Source: an uncultured Collinsella sp. (GTDB lineage Bacteria > Actinomycetota > Coriobacteriia > Coriobacteriales > Coriobacteriaceae). Taken from it: 64,000 nt of DNA. Position numbers and translations under genes: made by a program. The stretch is from assembly GCA_900549745.1 (NCBI GenBank), contig URPJ01000009.1, positions 13,321-77,320 on the forward strand, given 5' to 3'. Positions 15,138 through 23,588 of the stretch are shown here, piece by piece. The notes below the pieces were generated by a model. That model was not told where the DNA came from, made no database searches, and worked only from the letters and a program-made list of their open reading frames with translations. Within the stretch, counting starts at the first letter, position 1. Each line of letters begins with the position of its first letter.

Positions 15138-15926
15138 ATGACAGACAGACCGAAAACAACACTGCGCGACTGCATCTATGGGCTCGCCGTCGGCGACGCA
15201 CTGGGCGTTCCCTACGAGTTCAGGCCCCGCGGCACGTTCGAATGCACCGACATGATCGGCTACGGCACGCATGGGCAGCCCGCCGGCACCTGGAGCGATG
15301 ACACGTCCATGACGCTTGCTACCTGCGACTCGATTAGGGAGCTTGGGCACATCGACACCGCGGACATGCGCGACAAGTTCGTAAGTTGGATTGCCCGTGG
15401 CGAGTATACGATCGACGGCGTTTTCGATTACGGCGGCACGACCGCCCGCGCTTTGCACACCGGCAAAGGAGGCTCCGGCGAGCGCGACAACGGCAACGGA
15501 TCGCTCATGCGCATCGCTCCCCTAGCGTTCACCGATGCGACGGACAACGAGATCCGCGAGGTCTCGGCAATCACGCACGCCCACAGAACATCAACCGATG
15601 CATGCATCATATTTGTTGAGCTGATGAGGAATGTGATGAACGACGCGCTCCCCTCGTGGGCACTCCATCTGAAAGGCATGCCTGAGCAGGAGATCAAGTC
15701 AGGTGGCTTCGTGCGCGACACGCTTAAGGCAGCCACCTGGTGCTTCGTCAACACTAACAGCTACGAAGATTGCGTGCTTGCCGCCGTCAACCTAGGCGAC
15801 GACACCGATACCACCGCAGCCGTTGCCGGCGCCCTCGCCGGCACGGTATACGGCATCGACGCAATTCCGCAGGAGTGGACCGACGCCTTGCGCGGTAAAG
15901 AGCTGATAGAGCAGTGTTTGTTTTAG
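15138..15926 (+). CDS. ADP-ribosylglycohydrolase family protein (DraG/ARH-like)
   Basis: 262 residues. The binuclear metal site motifs are complete: GLAVGDALGVPYEF (about 15-28), WSDDTSM (52-58), NGNGSLMR in the middle and LGDDTDTTAAVAGALAG near the C-terminus. The family removes ADP-ribose from modified arginine or other acceptors, reversing ADP-ribosylation in the cytosol. GAGGAG lies ahead of the ATG. It follows the DUF1016 gene by 63 bases and is followed after 35 bases by a 73-residue frame, so a small operon is likely. No ADP-ribosyltransferase is seen nearby; the substrate is unknown. Confidence 0.9.
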   Translation: MTDRPKTTLRDCIYGLAVGDALGVPYEFRPRGTFECTDMIGYGTHGQPAGTWSDDTSMTLATCDSIRELGHIDTADMRDKFVSWIARGEYTIDGVFDYGGTTARALHTGKGGSGERDNGNGSLMRIAPLAFTDATDNEIREVSAITHAHRTSTDACIIFVELMRNVMNDALPSWALHLKGMPEQEIKSGGFVRDTLKAATWCFVNTNSYEDCVLAAVNLGDDTDTTAAVAGALAGTVYGIDAIPQEWTDALRGKELIEQCLF

Positions 15927-15961
15927 GGCGCACTTACGATAGAAACTGACCAGGAGGCACC

Positions 15962-16183
15962 ACGGAAAGAAAGATCGCAAATATAGACGAGTTCCAAGTG
16001 GACGAAAACGGGATTCCGCTATTTCCAGCAGGACTGAAGGAAGAAGCCAACCTCTATGTTCTCCCCGACGGGCGTTACCTCCCCTGCGGGGTCTACCGAA
16101 CCGAAGATGGCGGCTCACTCATTTATGAGCCATCCGGGCTCAGCTTCTTCGGGCAGATGCTTGCTCAATTCAAAGAGTGCTAG
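15962..16183 (+). CDS. Small protein with apparent ACG start codon
   Basis: A perfect AGGAGG (15952-15957) is followed four bases later by ACG, exactly where a start codon is expected. The in-frame reading from there gives 73 residues (ERKIANIDEFQVDENG... to ...FKEC). An in-frame TGA at 15947 rules out an upstream start, and the first standard start is the GTG at 15998 (61 residues), which has no ribosome site. Either ACG is used as a weak start, or an ATG has mutated and the gene is decaying. The sequence (YVLPDGRYLPCGVYRTEDGGSLIYEP) looks like a real small acidic protein, with no family recognised. It probably belongs to the ADP-ribosylglycohydrolase operon. Confidence 0.5.
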   Translation, partial: TERKIANIDEFQVDENGIPLFPAGLKEEANLYVLPDGRYLPCGVYRTEDGGSLIYEPSGLSFFGQMLAQFKEC

Positions 16184-16326
16184 GGGTTTGATTGCCCGTT
16201 AGATCGACACTGTTCCAAACCATGGAATGGGCAGGATGTCTCCCACCGCGGCCTGTGAGGTAAAATCTTGACTGCCGCGGAATCCGCCTGCGGGCAACGC
16301 TCCGATCTCCGATTGGGGTGAAGCCT

Positions 16327-16419
16327 ATGAACTTGTTTCTTGAAATCCTGCGCCTCTCGATGTATGTGACCGGCATTGCCCGGAACCTCTACTCGATCTG
16401 GCGGGAATATAAGCAGTAA
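16327..16419 (+). CDS. Candidate 30-residue amphipathic peptide
   Basis: ATG with GGGGTGA six bases upstream opens a 30-codon frame reading MNLFLEILRLSMYVTGIARN then LYSIWREYKQ: a hydrophobic helix followed by a charged tail, the layout of small membrane peptides and type I toxins. There is no antisense partner or further evidence, so this may be chance. Confidence 0.3.
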   Translation: MNLFLEILRLSMYVTGIARNLYSIWREYKQ

Positions 16420-16437
16420 CGGATAGCGAAGGGAGTC

Positions 16438-16467
16438 ATAAAAAGGGCCGGTTGCAGCCGGCCCTTT
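16438..16467 (-). terminator. Terminator, minus-strand oriented
   Basis: A 10-bp stem (16442-16451 with 16458-16467, AAAGGGCCGG and complement). On the minus strand it runs into five Ts. It lies 220 bases past the zinc-ribbon gene and may end that transcript or a small RNA between. Confidence 0.7.
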
Positions 16468-16687
16468 AGACGATAATACCTGCGTTGCCCGCGCTTCCGA
16501 AGTGTGACTAGCTGAGGAGCGGGTTCCGCGGCACATCCTGATTTTACCCAGCGAGACGGCTCTTTTGCAGCCGCTCCACCGATTATTTACATCTGGCACC
16601 CTCAAACAATCAGACGACAGTCCGCACTCCTGCGAGCTGCCCCGTTCCTCTAGCTATCGGATCGCAGCGCCAACTGACACCACTCCC

Positions 16688-18025
16688 CTACTTACCAAAT
16701 AGCGCACCCAGCAGGCCGCGACGTTTGGGCTTTTCTTCTCGGTAGGAACCCTCGGCAACCGCTGCCACCTGACGCGGCTGTTCGCCGTCTCCACGGCGCA
16801 CGATCTGGTATAGGAAGGGCGATTTAACGTATTTGACCTCGATGGGCGTGGCGTGCACGGTGCTTTCTCTGGACAGATGCAGACTCGGGTTGAGCGGCGC
16901 CACCACATGCGTCTCACGCTTGTCGCTAAACACCGCCGCGGCCGCGCGGCCCGTCTGGCCGTTTACGGCAATGCGCACCTGCTCGCCATCGCGGCTGTCC
17001 GTCGCCGGGCGATCGACAAAGTAGACCGGCACCATCACCAGGCCGTCCTTATGCTTGCGAGCCTTGCGCGCCCAGGTGCGGATGCTCTTTTTATTGAGCC
17101 CCAGCACCGCCTCGGCATCGTTGCCGGCAATGTCGAGCGCCAGCTTATCAATGACCACCTGGTCCTTGGTAGACGCATCGACGGAGACAACGCGGAAGTC
17201 GCCTTCCTGCATAGCGGGATCGAACGGCCCAACCTTGGCAAAGTCCCAAGGCTCCAAAATGCCCATAAGGCGAACGTCCAGGTAGTTTGCCCGCGGATAC
17301 GCCCAGTCGAGCACCTCGTAGTACACCAGGGTCTCCTTGCTCAGCCCCTTGCCCGGGAAGGACGCCATCATGCGCAAATCCGCGAGCGCCATGGGGAAGT
17401 AGAAGAGCGACATGTCATTTTGAATCGCGTCTTCCACGTCGTGCCCGGCAAAGGCATCGGGATACTGGCGCACCAGCTGCAGCGCGTTGGCACGTGCCTG
17501 CTGCGGCGTTATCTCGCAAGGAATACCCTGCTCAGGCACGTACTCGGCACCAACGCCCATGGTCAGACGCTTGCTAAAGGTACCGGGCTTGAGTAGGTCG
17601 GCAACGCCGATCTTATTTCCGCAGGACGGGCACTCAAGCACGCGCTGAGTGGACTCGCCTTCAAAGGACGCTCCACAGAAGGGGCAGGGAATGCTCACGT
17701 GCGTGGCTTCTTGGAACTCCTGCGCCGTGCCGCGGTCCTCCCACAGCAGATGCTCCAGAACCGACTGATTGCGCCAGTGTGAATTAAAGAAATACCAGTC
17801 CGGGTCCTCCGGGCGCTCGAGCTGCGACACGTGGGTGAGCTTAAGCAGTCCATCGACAACCGTCAGTGGCGTATGGCGAATGCCCAGGGCGCTCTTGGGC
17901 TCCCCCGCATCGGCCTGCCACGGAACGACCGTGCCGCAATAGGCGCACTCAAAGCTGCGTTTAGCCTGGTGTGAGTACATAGGGCCGCCGCAGTTTTGGC
18001 ATTTAATGGCAAACATCTCGTCCAT
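16688..18025 (-). CDS. Two-zinc-ribbon protein of unknown function (TFIIB-type zinc ribbon)
   Basis: 445 residues. Two four-cysteine zinc ribbons sit at the N-terminus: CQNCGG...CAYCG (about 9-32) and CPFCGA...CPSCG (about 112-135). The rest (about 140-400) is a long domain without recognised catalytic motif, with YPMALADLRMMASFPGKG-like helices and a stretch AVNGQTGRAAAAVF; similar proteins carry a domain that reads as membrane- or nucleic-acid-associated. The C-terminus is basic (EEKPKRRGLLGALFGK). AAGGAGG eight bases before the ATG supports the start. I do not know the role; genes of this kind are annotated only as zinc-ribbon proteins. Confidence 0.6.
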   Translation of the reverse strand: MDEMFAIKCQNCGGPMYSHQAKRSFECAYCGTVVPWQADAGEPKSALGIRHTPLTVVDGLLKLTHVSQLERPEDPDWYFFNSHWRNQSVLEHLLWEDRGTAQEFQEATHVSIPCPFCGASFEGESTQRVLECPSCGNKIGVADLLKPGTFSKRLTMGVGAEYVPEQGIPCEITPQQARANALQLVRQYPDAFAGHDVEDAIQNDMSLFYFPMALADLRMMASFPGKGLSKETLVYYEVLDWAYPRANYLDVRLMGILEPWDFAKVGPFDPAMQEGDFRVVSVDASTKDQVVIDKLALDIAGNDAEAVLGLNKKSIRTWARKARKHKDGLVMVPVYFVDRPATDSRDGEQVRIAVNGQTGRAAAAVFSDKRETHVVAPLNPSLHLSRESTVHATPIEVKYVKSPFLYQIVRRGDGEQPRQVAAVAEGSYREEKPKRRGLLGALFGK

Positions 18026-18243
18026 GAATACGTCCTCCTTTGCGCAGGGGCTGTCGACATTAAGTATGTCGGGCAGGCAGGCACATGCCCATACCCATGT
18101 GGCCCAAAATGGAGCACCCGGTCGGACAAGAAGGGCCGCTCGTTAGCTCCAGCAGACCATTACTGCATTTTCTGAGCACCGGCGCACGGTGCGCCCATGC
18201 GAGCTACACTATCCCCTTAACCATGATTGTGAGGACGATCGCC

Positions 18244-19425
18244 ATGCTATTTGTAAATCGGCTGGTACATACGCTTGTTCCCGGCAGCGAGGGCGAGCCG
18301 GTCGATACGACTCGCCGTACCAACGCGGGCTTTGCCGCAAGCCTCATTTGCATTGGCCTCAACATTACCCTGTGTCTGGCCAAGGGCATCGCGGGCCTAC
18401 TCGCCGGCTCCGTCTCGCTCATCGCCGACGCCTTCAACAATCTCTCCGATGCGTCGAGCAACATCGTGAGCCTGCTCGGATTCCGACTTGCCAGCCGCCC
18501 GGCAGACGAAGACCACCCCTATGGCCACGGCCGCTACGAATACCTCGCCGGTCTGGTTGTCGCCGTCCTCGTTTGTGCCGTCGGCATCAACCTGGTGCTC
18601 GAGTCCGTTACCAAGATCATCAAGCCCTCCCCCACCGCTTACACACTCGTTTCCCTTGCGGCACTGGCTACATCCATGCTCGTCAAGTTCTGGATGGCGG
18701 CGTTCAACCGCACGCTGGGCAATCGCATCGACTCGGAGACGCTCATCGCCACGGCGCAGGATTCCAAAAACGATGTCATCGCCTCGGGCTCGGTCTTGGC
18801 GGCGGCGCTCATTTCGCAAACGACCGGCTTTGACCTCGATGGCTGGGCGGGCCTGGGCGTGGGCATCTTCATTTGCATCAGCGGCATGGGCCTGGTGCGC
18901 GACGCCATCAGCCCGCTGCTGGGACAAGCGCCCGACCCCAAACTCGTCCAGGAAATCCGCGACAGGATCATGTCGTACCCCCAGGTCCTGGGCACTCATG
19001 ACCTCATGGTGCACGACTACGGCCCCGGCCGCCAGTTTGCCAGTGCACACGTGGAAATGCCCGGCGAGGGCGATGCCTTTGAGCACCACGAGATTCTGGA
19101 CACCATCGAACACGATATCAAACGCCAGATGGGCATCGCCATCACGTTGCACTGCGACCCCATTGCAACAACCGGCGATGACTTGCGCGGCTGGGTCAAG
19201 CGCGGCGTAGCGCAGATCGACCCCGCGCTTTCCATCCACGACTTGCACGAGCACGACGGCTTTGTTTCGTTTGACCTGGTGCGTCCCGACGGCTTTGACA
19301 TATCCGACGAGGAGCTGCTGGAGCTCGTCACGCGCATCGTGCACGAGCGCAGGCCCGATGCATCATGCGTCGTCACGTTTGACTCCGGCTTTAGCTCGCC
19401 CGAGCGTCCGGCAGAGCAGCTGTAA
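18244..19425 (+). CDS. CDF family cation efflux protein, manganese-type signature
   Basis: 393 residues from the ATG at 18244, which has GAGGA eight bases upstream; an earlier in-frame ATG (18223) lacks one. Six membrane segments, then a cytoplasmic domain. Metal-site residues in membrane helices 2 and 5 are N65-x3-D69 (DAFNNLSD) and D175-x3-D179 (DSKND). Zinc exporters usually carry a histidine in helix 5, while the N/D...D and DxxxD set is typical of Mn CDFs such as MntE, so manganese export is the best guess. HPYGHGRYEYLAGL is the usual loop. The C-terminal region (about 290-393) is longer than a minimal CDF. It stands alone, convergent with the next gene. Confidence 0.85.
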   Translation: MLFVNRLVHTLVPGSEGEPVDTTRRTNAGFAASLICIGLNITLCLAKGIAGLLAGSVSLIADAFNNLSDASSNIVSLLGFRLASRPADEDHPYGHGRYEYLAGLVVAVLVCAVGINLVLESVTKIIKPSPTAYTLVSLAALATSMLVKFWMAAFNRTLGNRIDSETLIATAQDSKNDVIASGSVLAAALISQTTGFDLDGWAGLGVGIFICISGMGLVRDAISPLLGQAPDPKLVQEIRDRIMSYPQVLGTHDLMVHDYGPGRQFASAHVEMPGEGDAFEHHEILDTIEHDIKRQMGIAITLHCDPIATTGDDLRGWVKRGVAQIDPALSIHDLHEHDGFVSFDLVRPDGFDISDEELLELVTRIVHERRPDASCVVTFDSGFSSPERPAEQL

Positions 19426-19433
19426 TCGACAGC

Positions 19434-19503
19434 AAAACGGGACGCAGGACCGCCGACCAGCGCGCCTATGCGCCCGGTCACGCGATCCTGCGTCCCGTTT
19501 TTG
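19434..19503. terminator. Bidirectional terminator between convergent genes
   Basis: A perfect 16-bp stem (19434-19449 with 19486-19501, AAAACGGGACGCAGGA and complement) with an inner GACC/GGTC pairing. T-runs occur on both strands, serving the CDF gene (plus) and the 19536 gene (minus). Confidence 0.85.
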
Positions 19504-19535
19504 TTTGCACCGCTAAGGCTCTAGCCGCTCGGCCG

Positions 19536-20525
19536 CTAGTTTCCCTGTGCGCCCGAAATGCCGTTTTGTAGGGCGTTCCAGGCATCCGTCGCCATGTCTC
19601 CCAAGTTCTGCGCGGTATCGCCCAGGTTTTGTGCCGTATCGCCCAGCTCTTGCGCCTTGTCTCCCAATTCCTGCGCCTTATTGCTCAGGTCCTCCAGCGT
19701 GTTGGAGCTCGAGCTGTCCGTGGTACCTTGATCGCCGGACGCATTGCCCGACGAGCCGTCCTTGCGCGTAAGCTGGACCTCCAGGTTGCCGTCAGCGCTG
19801 TAGTAGGCAGATGTGACGACCCAGTTGGCATCGACAACAGGCGTCGAGCCGTCGTCAGTCAGAATCACAGCATTCGAAAGATCGGCGCCGCGCGACTTGA
19901 GGAGCTTCTTGGCGTTGGACCAGTACTGCCCCGGGATATCGCTCAGATCGACGGTGCTAGACGAGGCGGACTCGGTTTGCTCGGCAGTGGTATCGGCCGT
20001 TGAGCTCCCCCGCTTGTTGAGCATGCCCGACACGATGGCAAACACAATCGAGAGGGCAAAGAAGATCGCCAGCACAATGAGGATCTTCTTGATCACACTC
20101 GACGAACGCGACGGCGCCTCTTCCTCGTCCTCACCATACTGCGGAATCGACTTGGGGTACTCACGATAAGGCTGGCGCGCATACGGATCGCGCGACTCAT
20201 AACGAGGCTGGGACTGTGCCGTGCGCGGCATATACGTCGTCTGCTGAGGCTGCGGAATGGGATTTTGCGGCAGGTTATTATAAGCGCCTGCCGCCGCATT
20301 GCCATACGGGTCCGGCGTTGCATTGCCATACGGGTCCTGCGGTGCATAATCAAACGGATCCCGCGGTGTATCGCTATAGCCCATAACTCGTGTGGGTTCG
20401 GCGGACGCCTGCGTCGCATCGGGGGCAGCATTGCCGGGGTTCGACACAACGCGGGTCGCATCGGCGCTGCCGCCAGCCTGTGCGGAGCCATATCCGCCCA
20501 TCACAGTCGTCTTGTCCTGGTCCAT
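19536..20525 (-). CDS. Single-pass membrane protein with heptad-repeat tail, function unknown
   Basis: 329 residues. The N-terminal 145 residues are cytoplasmic, rich in P/Y/Q/N with DPYGNA repeats; a basic cluster and one membrane segment follow (about 146-168), then an S/T-rich linker, a folded domain (about 190-245: DIPGQYWSNAKKLLKSRGADLSNA) and a tail of seven-residue repeats (KAQELGD, TAQNLGD, about 282-315), an amphipathic helix pattern as in LEA-like or coiled-coil proteins. AAAGGAA lies upstream of the ATG. Proteins of this layout in Actinomycetota are usually unnamed. The role may be at the cell envelope (inference). Confidence 0.6.
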   Translation of the reverse strand: MDQDKTTVMGGYGSAQAGGSADATRVVSNPGNAAPDATQASAEPTRVMGYSDTPRDPFDYAPQDPYGNATPDPYGNAAAGAYNNLPQNPIPQPQQTTYMPRTAQSQPRYESRDPYARQPYREYPKSIPQYGEDEEEAPSRSSSVIKKILIVLAIFFALSIVFAIVSGMLNKRGSSTADTTAEQTESASSSTVDLSDIPGQYWSNAKKLLKSRGADLSNAVILTDDGSTPVVDANWVVTSAYYSADGNLEVQLTRKDGSSGNASGDQGTTDSSSSNTLEDLSNKAQELGDKAQELGDTAQNLGDTAQNLGDMATDAWNALQNGISGAQGN

Positions 20526-20642
20526 GCAACGTTTCCTTTCCGTCGCCTGTAAGCATCAAGTTATCCATGCATTCTACCCGCGCAAAAGCCTATGATGGGC
20601 AAAGGCCGTCGGTATCTACAAGACATGCGCGTGCCTAAGGAT

Positions 20643-20678
20643 CAAAAAGCCCCGCCGGGCCTTGGGGCACGACGGGGC
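20643..20678 (-). terminator. Terminator of fhs
   Basis: A 9-bp stem with one wobble (20649-20657 with 20670-20678, GCCCCGCCG/CGACGGGGC), followed on the minus strand by TTTTTG. Confidence 0.82.
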
Positions 20679-20703
20679 GGGCAAGCGGCTATAAGCAGCA
20701 GGC

Positions 20704-22371
20704 TTAGAACAGGCCGGTGATGTTGCCGTCGTTGTCGACGTCGATGTTCTCGGCCGCGGGGACCTTGGGCAGGCCCGGCATGGTCAGGACGCTGCCAGTC
20801 AGCGCGACCACAAAGTGGGCACCGGCGGAAACCTTGAGCTCGCGCACGGTGATGCGGAAGCCCTCGGGGGCGCCCAGCGCCTTGGCGTTGTCGCTAAAGC
20901 TGTACTGGGTCTTGGCGACGCACACCGGCAGGTTGCCAAAGCCGTTCTCGCGCAGCTCGGCGAGCTGACGCTTGGCAGCCGGCGTAAAGTCAACGCCGTC
21001 GGCGCGGTAGACCTTGGTGGCGACGGCCTCGAGGGCATCAGCAACATCGGCGCCGTCCTCGTAGGCAAACTTGAACTCGCTCGGCTGCTCAATCAGGCGC
21101 ATGACCTCATCGGCCAGGTCGAGCGCACCCTCGCCGCCCTTGGCCCAGACCTCGGAAAGCTTAACGTTAACGCCGAGCTTCTGGCACTCGGACTCGATGA
21201 GCGCAAGCTCTGCCTCGGTGTCCGTCGGGAAGCGGTTAATGGCGACCACGCAGGGCAGACCGTAGACGTTCTGGATGTTGTCGACGTGACGGAGCAGGTT
21301 GGGCATACCGGCCTTGAGCGCCTCGAGGTTCTCCTCGTTGAGATCGGCCTTGGCAACGCCGCCGTTGTACTTAAGCGCACGGGCGGTGGCGACTATCACG
21401 ACGGCGCTGGGGCGAACGCCCGTCATGCGGCACTTGATGTCGAGGAACTTCTCGGCACCCAGATCGGCGCCAAAGCCTGCCTCGGTAATGGCGACATCAC
21501 CAAAGCGCATAGCCATACGCGTGGCCATGATGGAGTTGCAGCCGTGGGCGATGTTGGCGAAGGGGCCGCCGTGGACAAACGCGGGCGTACCCTCGAGCGT
21601 CTGCACCAGGTTGGGCTTGAGCGCATCCTTAAGCAGCGCAGCCATGGCTCCCTGGGCCTTGAGGTCGCGGGCGCGGACAGGCTCGCCGGCATAGCTGTAG
21701 CCGACGACGATCTCGCCCAGGCGCTCCTTGAGGTCGTTGATGCTCGTGGACAGGCACAGGATCGCCATGACCTCGGAGGCAACGGTAATGTCAAAGCCGT
21801 CCTCGCGCGGCACGCCCTGGGCCTTGCCGCCAATGCCGTCGATAACATGGCGCAGCTGGCGGTCGTTCATGTCGACGACGCGCTTCCAGGTGATGCGCTT
21901 AACGTCGATGCCGAGCTGGTTGCCCTGCTGAATATGGTTGTCGAGCATAGCGGCCAGCAGATTATTGGCGGCGCCGATAGCGTGGAAGTCGCCGGTAAAG
22001 TGCAGGTTGATGTCCTCCATGGGGATGACCTGCGCCCAACCGCCGCCGGCGGCGCCGCCCTTGACGCCAAAGACGGGGCCGAGCGAAGGTTCACGCAGGG
22101 CCACAGCGCTCTTGACGCCGCGGCGGCGCAGGCCATCGGCCAGACCGATGGTCGTGGTGGTCTTACCCTCGCCGGCGGGCGTGGGGTTGATGGCGGTCAC
22201 GAGGACGAGCTTGGCCTGGTGATTGGTCGGCTCGTTGAGCAGCGAATAGTCGACCTTAGCCTTGTCGAAGCCGTACGGAATCAGGTGCTTTACGTCGACG
22301 CCGGCGTTCTTAGCCACCTCGGTAATGGGCAGCGGCGTGACGGAACGTGCGATTTCGATGTCAGTAGGCAT
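20704..22371 (-). CDS. fhs: Formate-tetrahydrofolate ligase
   Basis: 555 residues, standard length. It makes 10-formyl-THF from formate, ATP and THF in the cytosol. The nucleotide P-loop TPAGEGKTTTTIGLADGL, the block REPSLGPVFGVKGGAAGGGWAQV and the C-terminal LTMPGLPKVPAA are all present. The ATG at 22371 (MPTDIEIARS) has AAGGA seven bases upstream, so the 20 extra codons above it are not used. Together with FchA and FolD (10950-12439) it completes the route formate to methylene-THF. No folate riboswitch is visible in the leader. Confidence 0.96.
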   Translation of the reverse strand: MPTDIEIARSVTPLPITEVAKNAGVDVKHLIPYGFDKAKVDYSLLNEPTNHQAKLVLVTAINPTPAGEGKTTTTIGLADGLRRRGVKSAVALREPSLGPVFGVKGGAAGGGWAQVIPMEDINLHFTGDFHAIGAANNLLAAMLDNHIQQGNQLGIDVKRITWKRVVDMNDRQLRHVIDGIGGKAQGVPREDGFDITVASEVMAILCLSTSINDLKERLGEIVVGYSYAGEPVRARDLKAQGAMAALLKDALKPNLVQTLEGTPAFVHGGPFANIAHGCNSIMATRMAMRFGDVAITEAGFGADLGAEKFLDIKCRMTGVRPSAVVIVATARALKYNGGVAKADLNEENLEALKAGMPNLLRHVDNIQNVYGLPCVVAINRFPTDTEAELALIESECQKLGVNVKLSEVWAKGGEGALDLADEVMRLIEQPSEFKFAYEDGADVADALEAVATKVYRADGVDFTPAAKRQLAELRENGFGNLPVCVAKTQYSFSDNAKALGAPEGFRITVRELKVSAGAHFVVALTGSVLTMPGLPKVPAAENIDVDNDGNITGLF

Positions 22372-22411
22372 GGGCGGTCCTTTCGTTACCGGATGAGAAA
22401 AAGACCAATTC

Positions 22412-22439
22412 AGCATAGCACGGGCGCGCAATAGTAAAA
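22412..22439 (-). promoter_or_regulatory. Candidate fhs promoter
   Basis: On the minus strand TTTTAC (22434-22439), a 16-base spacer and TATGCT (22412-22417), 40 bases upstream of the fhs start. Confidence 0.45.
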
Positions 22440-22517
22440 CACCCGTAACCGATGAATGGCGATATGTTTATCCAATGCTCAGCGATAGCCTACAGACCAG
22501 CCAAAACAAACCCGCCT

Positions 22518-23588
22518 CTAAACGGCCGGCTCGATGCCCAAGTGCTCAAAGGTGCGAAGCGTTGCCTGGCGACCCTGGGGCGTGCGAATCATCAAACCGC
22601 ACTGCAGCAGATAGGGCTCATAAACATCCTCGAGCGTACCCGGGTCCTCGCCCACCGCGCTGGCAAGGGTCGTCAGACCCACGGCACGGCCGGAGAACGT
22701 CTTGGCAAGCGTCTCCAAAATACGAATGTCCATCCAGTCCAGACCAAGCTCGTCGATCTCGAAAAACTCGAGCGCCTGACGGCAAATATCAAGCTCAATA
22801 GAACCGTTGCCGCGCACCTGCGCATAGTCGCGCACACGCTTGAGCAGACGGTTGGCCAAGCGCGGCGTGCCACGCGAGCGCGAGCCGATCTCGAGCGCGC
22901 TCGCGTGGTCTATCGTCACGCCCAGAATGGTTGCCGAGCGTGTCACGATCTGGGCAAGCTCCTCGACCGTGTAGTAGTCCAGGCGATACGAAATGCCAAA
23001 GCGGTCGCGCAGCGGGCCGGTCAACATGCCCGAGCGAGTCGTTGCCGCCACCAGCGTGAACTTAGGGATATCCAGGCGAATCGAGCGCGCCGCCGGACCC
23101 TTACCGATAACGATATCGAGCGCAAAGTCCTCCATCGCGGGATACAGGACCTCCTCGACCGAGCGGTTAAGGCGGTGAATCTCGTCGATAAACAAAACGT
23201 CACCTGGCTGCAAGTTAGTCAGGATGGCTGCCAGGTCACCGGTACGCGCAATAGCGGGGCCGCTCGTCGTCTTGATCTGAGCGCCCAGCTCGTTGGCGAT
23301 AACGGTGGCCAGCGTGGTCTTGCCCAGACCCGGAGGGCCCGAGAAGATCACGTGGTCGAGCGTCTCGCCACGGCTCTGCGCCGCCTCGATCAGCACGCGA
23401 AGGCTCTGCTTGATATGCTCCTGACCGCAGTAGTCGTCCAGGCGCTGGGGACGCAGGGTACGGTCGACATCGAGGTCTTCGGGCGTTAGCTCCGAGCCCA
23501 CCATGCGCTCACCGTGCGCCATGGATGCCGCCGGCGAGTTGCCGGGCGTCGCCCACAGGTCCTGAGAGTCATCGGCTTCCCACATCAC
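22518..23588 (-). CDS. ruvB: Holliday junction branch migration helicase RuvB
   Basis: 356 residues. AAA+ motor of RuvAB: Walker A GPPGLGKTT (84-92), Walker B VLFIDEIHRL, sensor block TLVAATTRSG and arginine-finger region GPLRDRFGI, then the winged-helix C-terminal domain. The GTG at 23588 overlaps the ruvA stop (GTGA). The N-terminal 30 residues are longer than in Bacillus, so a start at Met23 or Met29 is possible. Last gene of ruvCAB. Confidence 0.97.
   Translation of the reverse strand: MMWEADDSQDLWATPGNSPAASMAHGERMVGSELTPEDLDVDRTLRPQRLDDYCGQEHIKQSLRVLIEAAQSRGETLDHVIFSGPPGLGKTTLATVIANELGAQIKTTSGPAIARTGDLAAILTNLQPGDVLFIDEIHRLNRSVEEVLYPAMEDFALDIVIGKGPAARSIRLDIPKFTLVAATTRSGMLTGPLRDRFGISYRLDYYTVEELAQIVTRSATILGVTIDHASALEIGSRSRGTPRLANRLLKRVRDYAQVRGNGSIELDICRQALEFFEIDELGLDWMDIRILETLAKTFSGRAVGLTTLASAVGEDPGTLEDVYEPYLLQCGLMIRTPQGRQATLRTFEHLGIEPAV

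Larger units (their letters stand above)
16184..16687. other. Sparse region after the small-gene operon
   Basis: About 500 bases holding only the candidate 30-residue frame at 16327 and the hairpin at 16442. Nothing recognisable was found in 16470-16687; there is no credible tRNA cloverleaf on either strand. Confidence 0.45.

Noticed and set aside
16470..16687. Possible tRNA on the minus strand
   Set aside because: A CGGCT/AGCCG stem with a 7-base loop is present, but position 33 is not T and no acceptor or T-arm fits.
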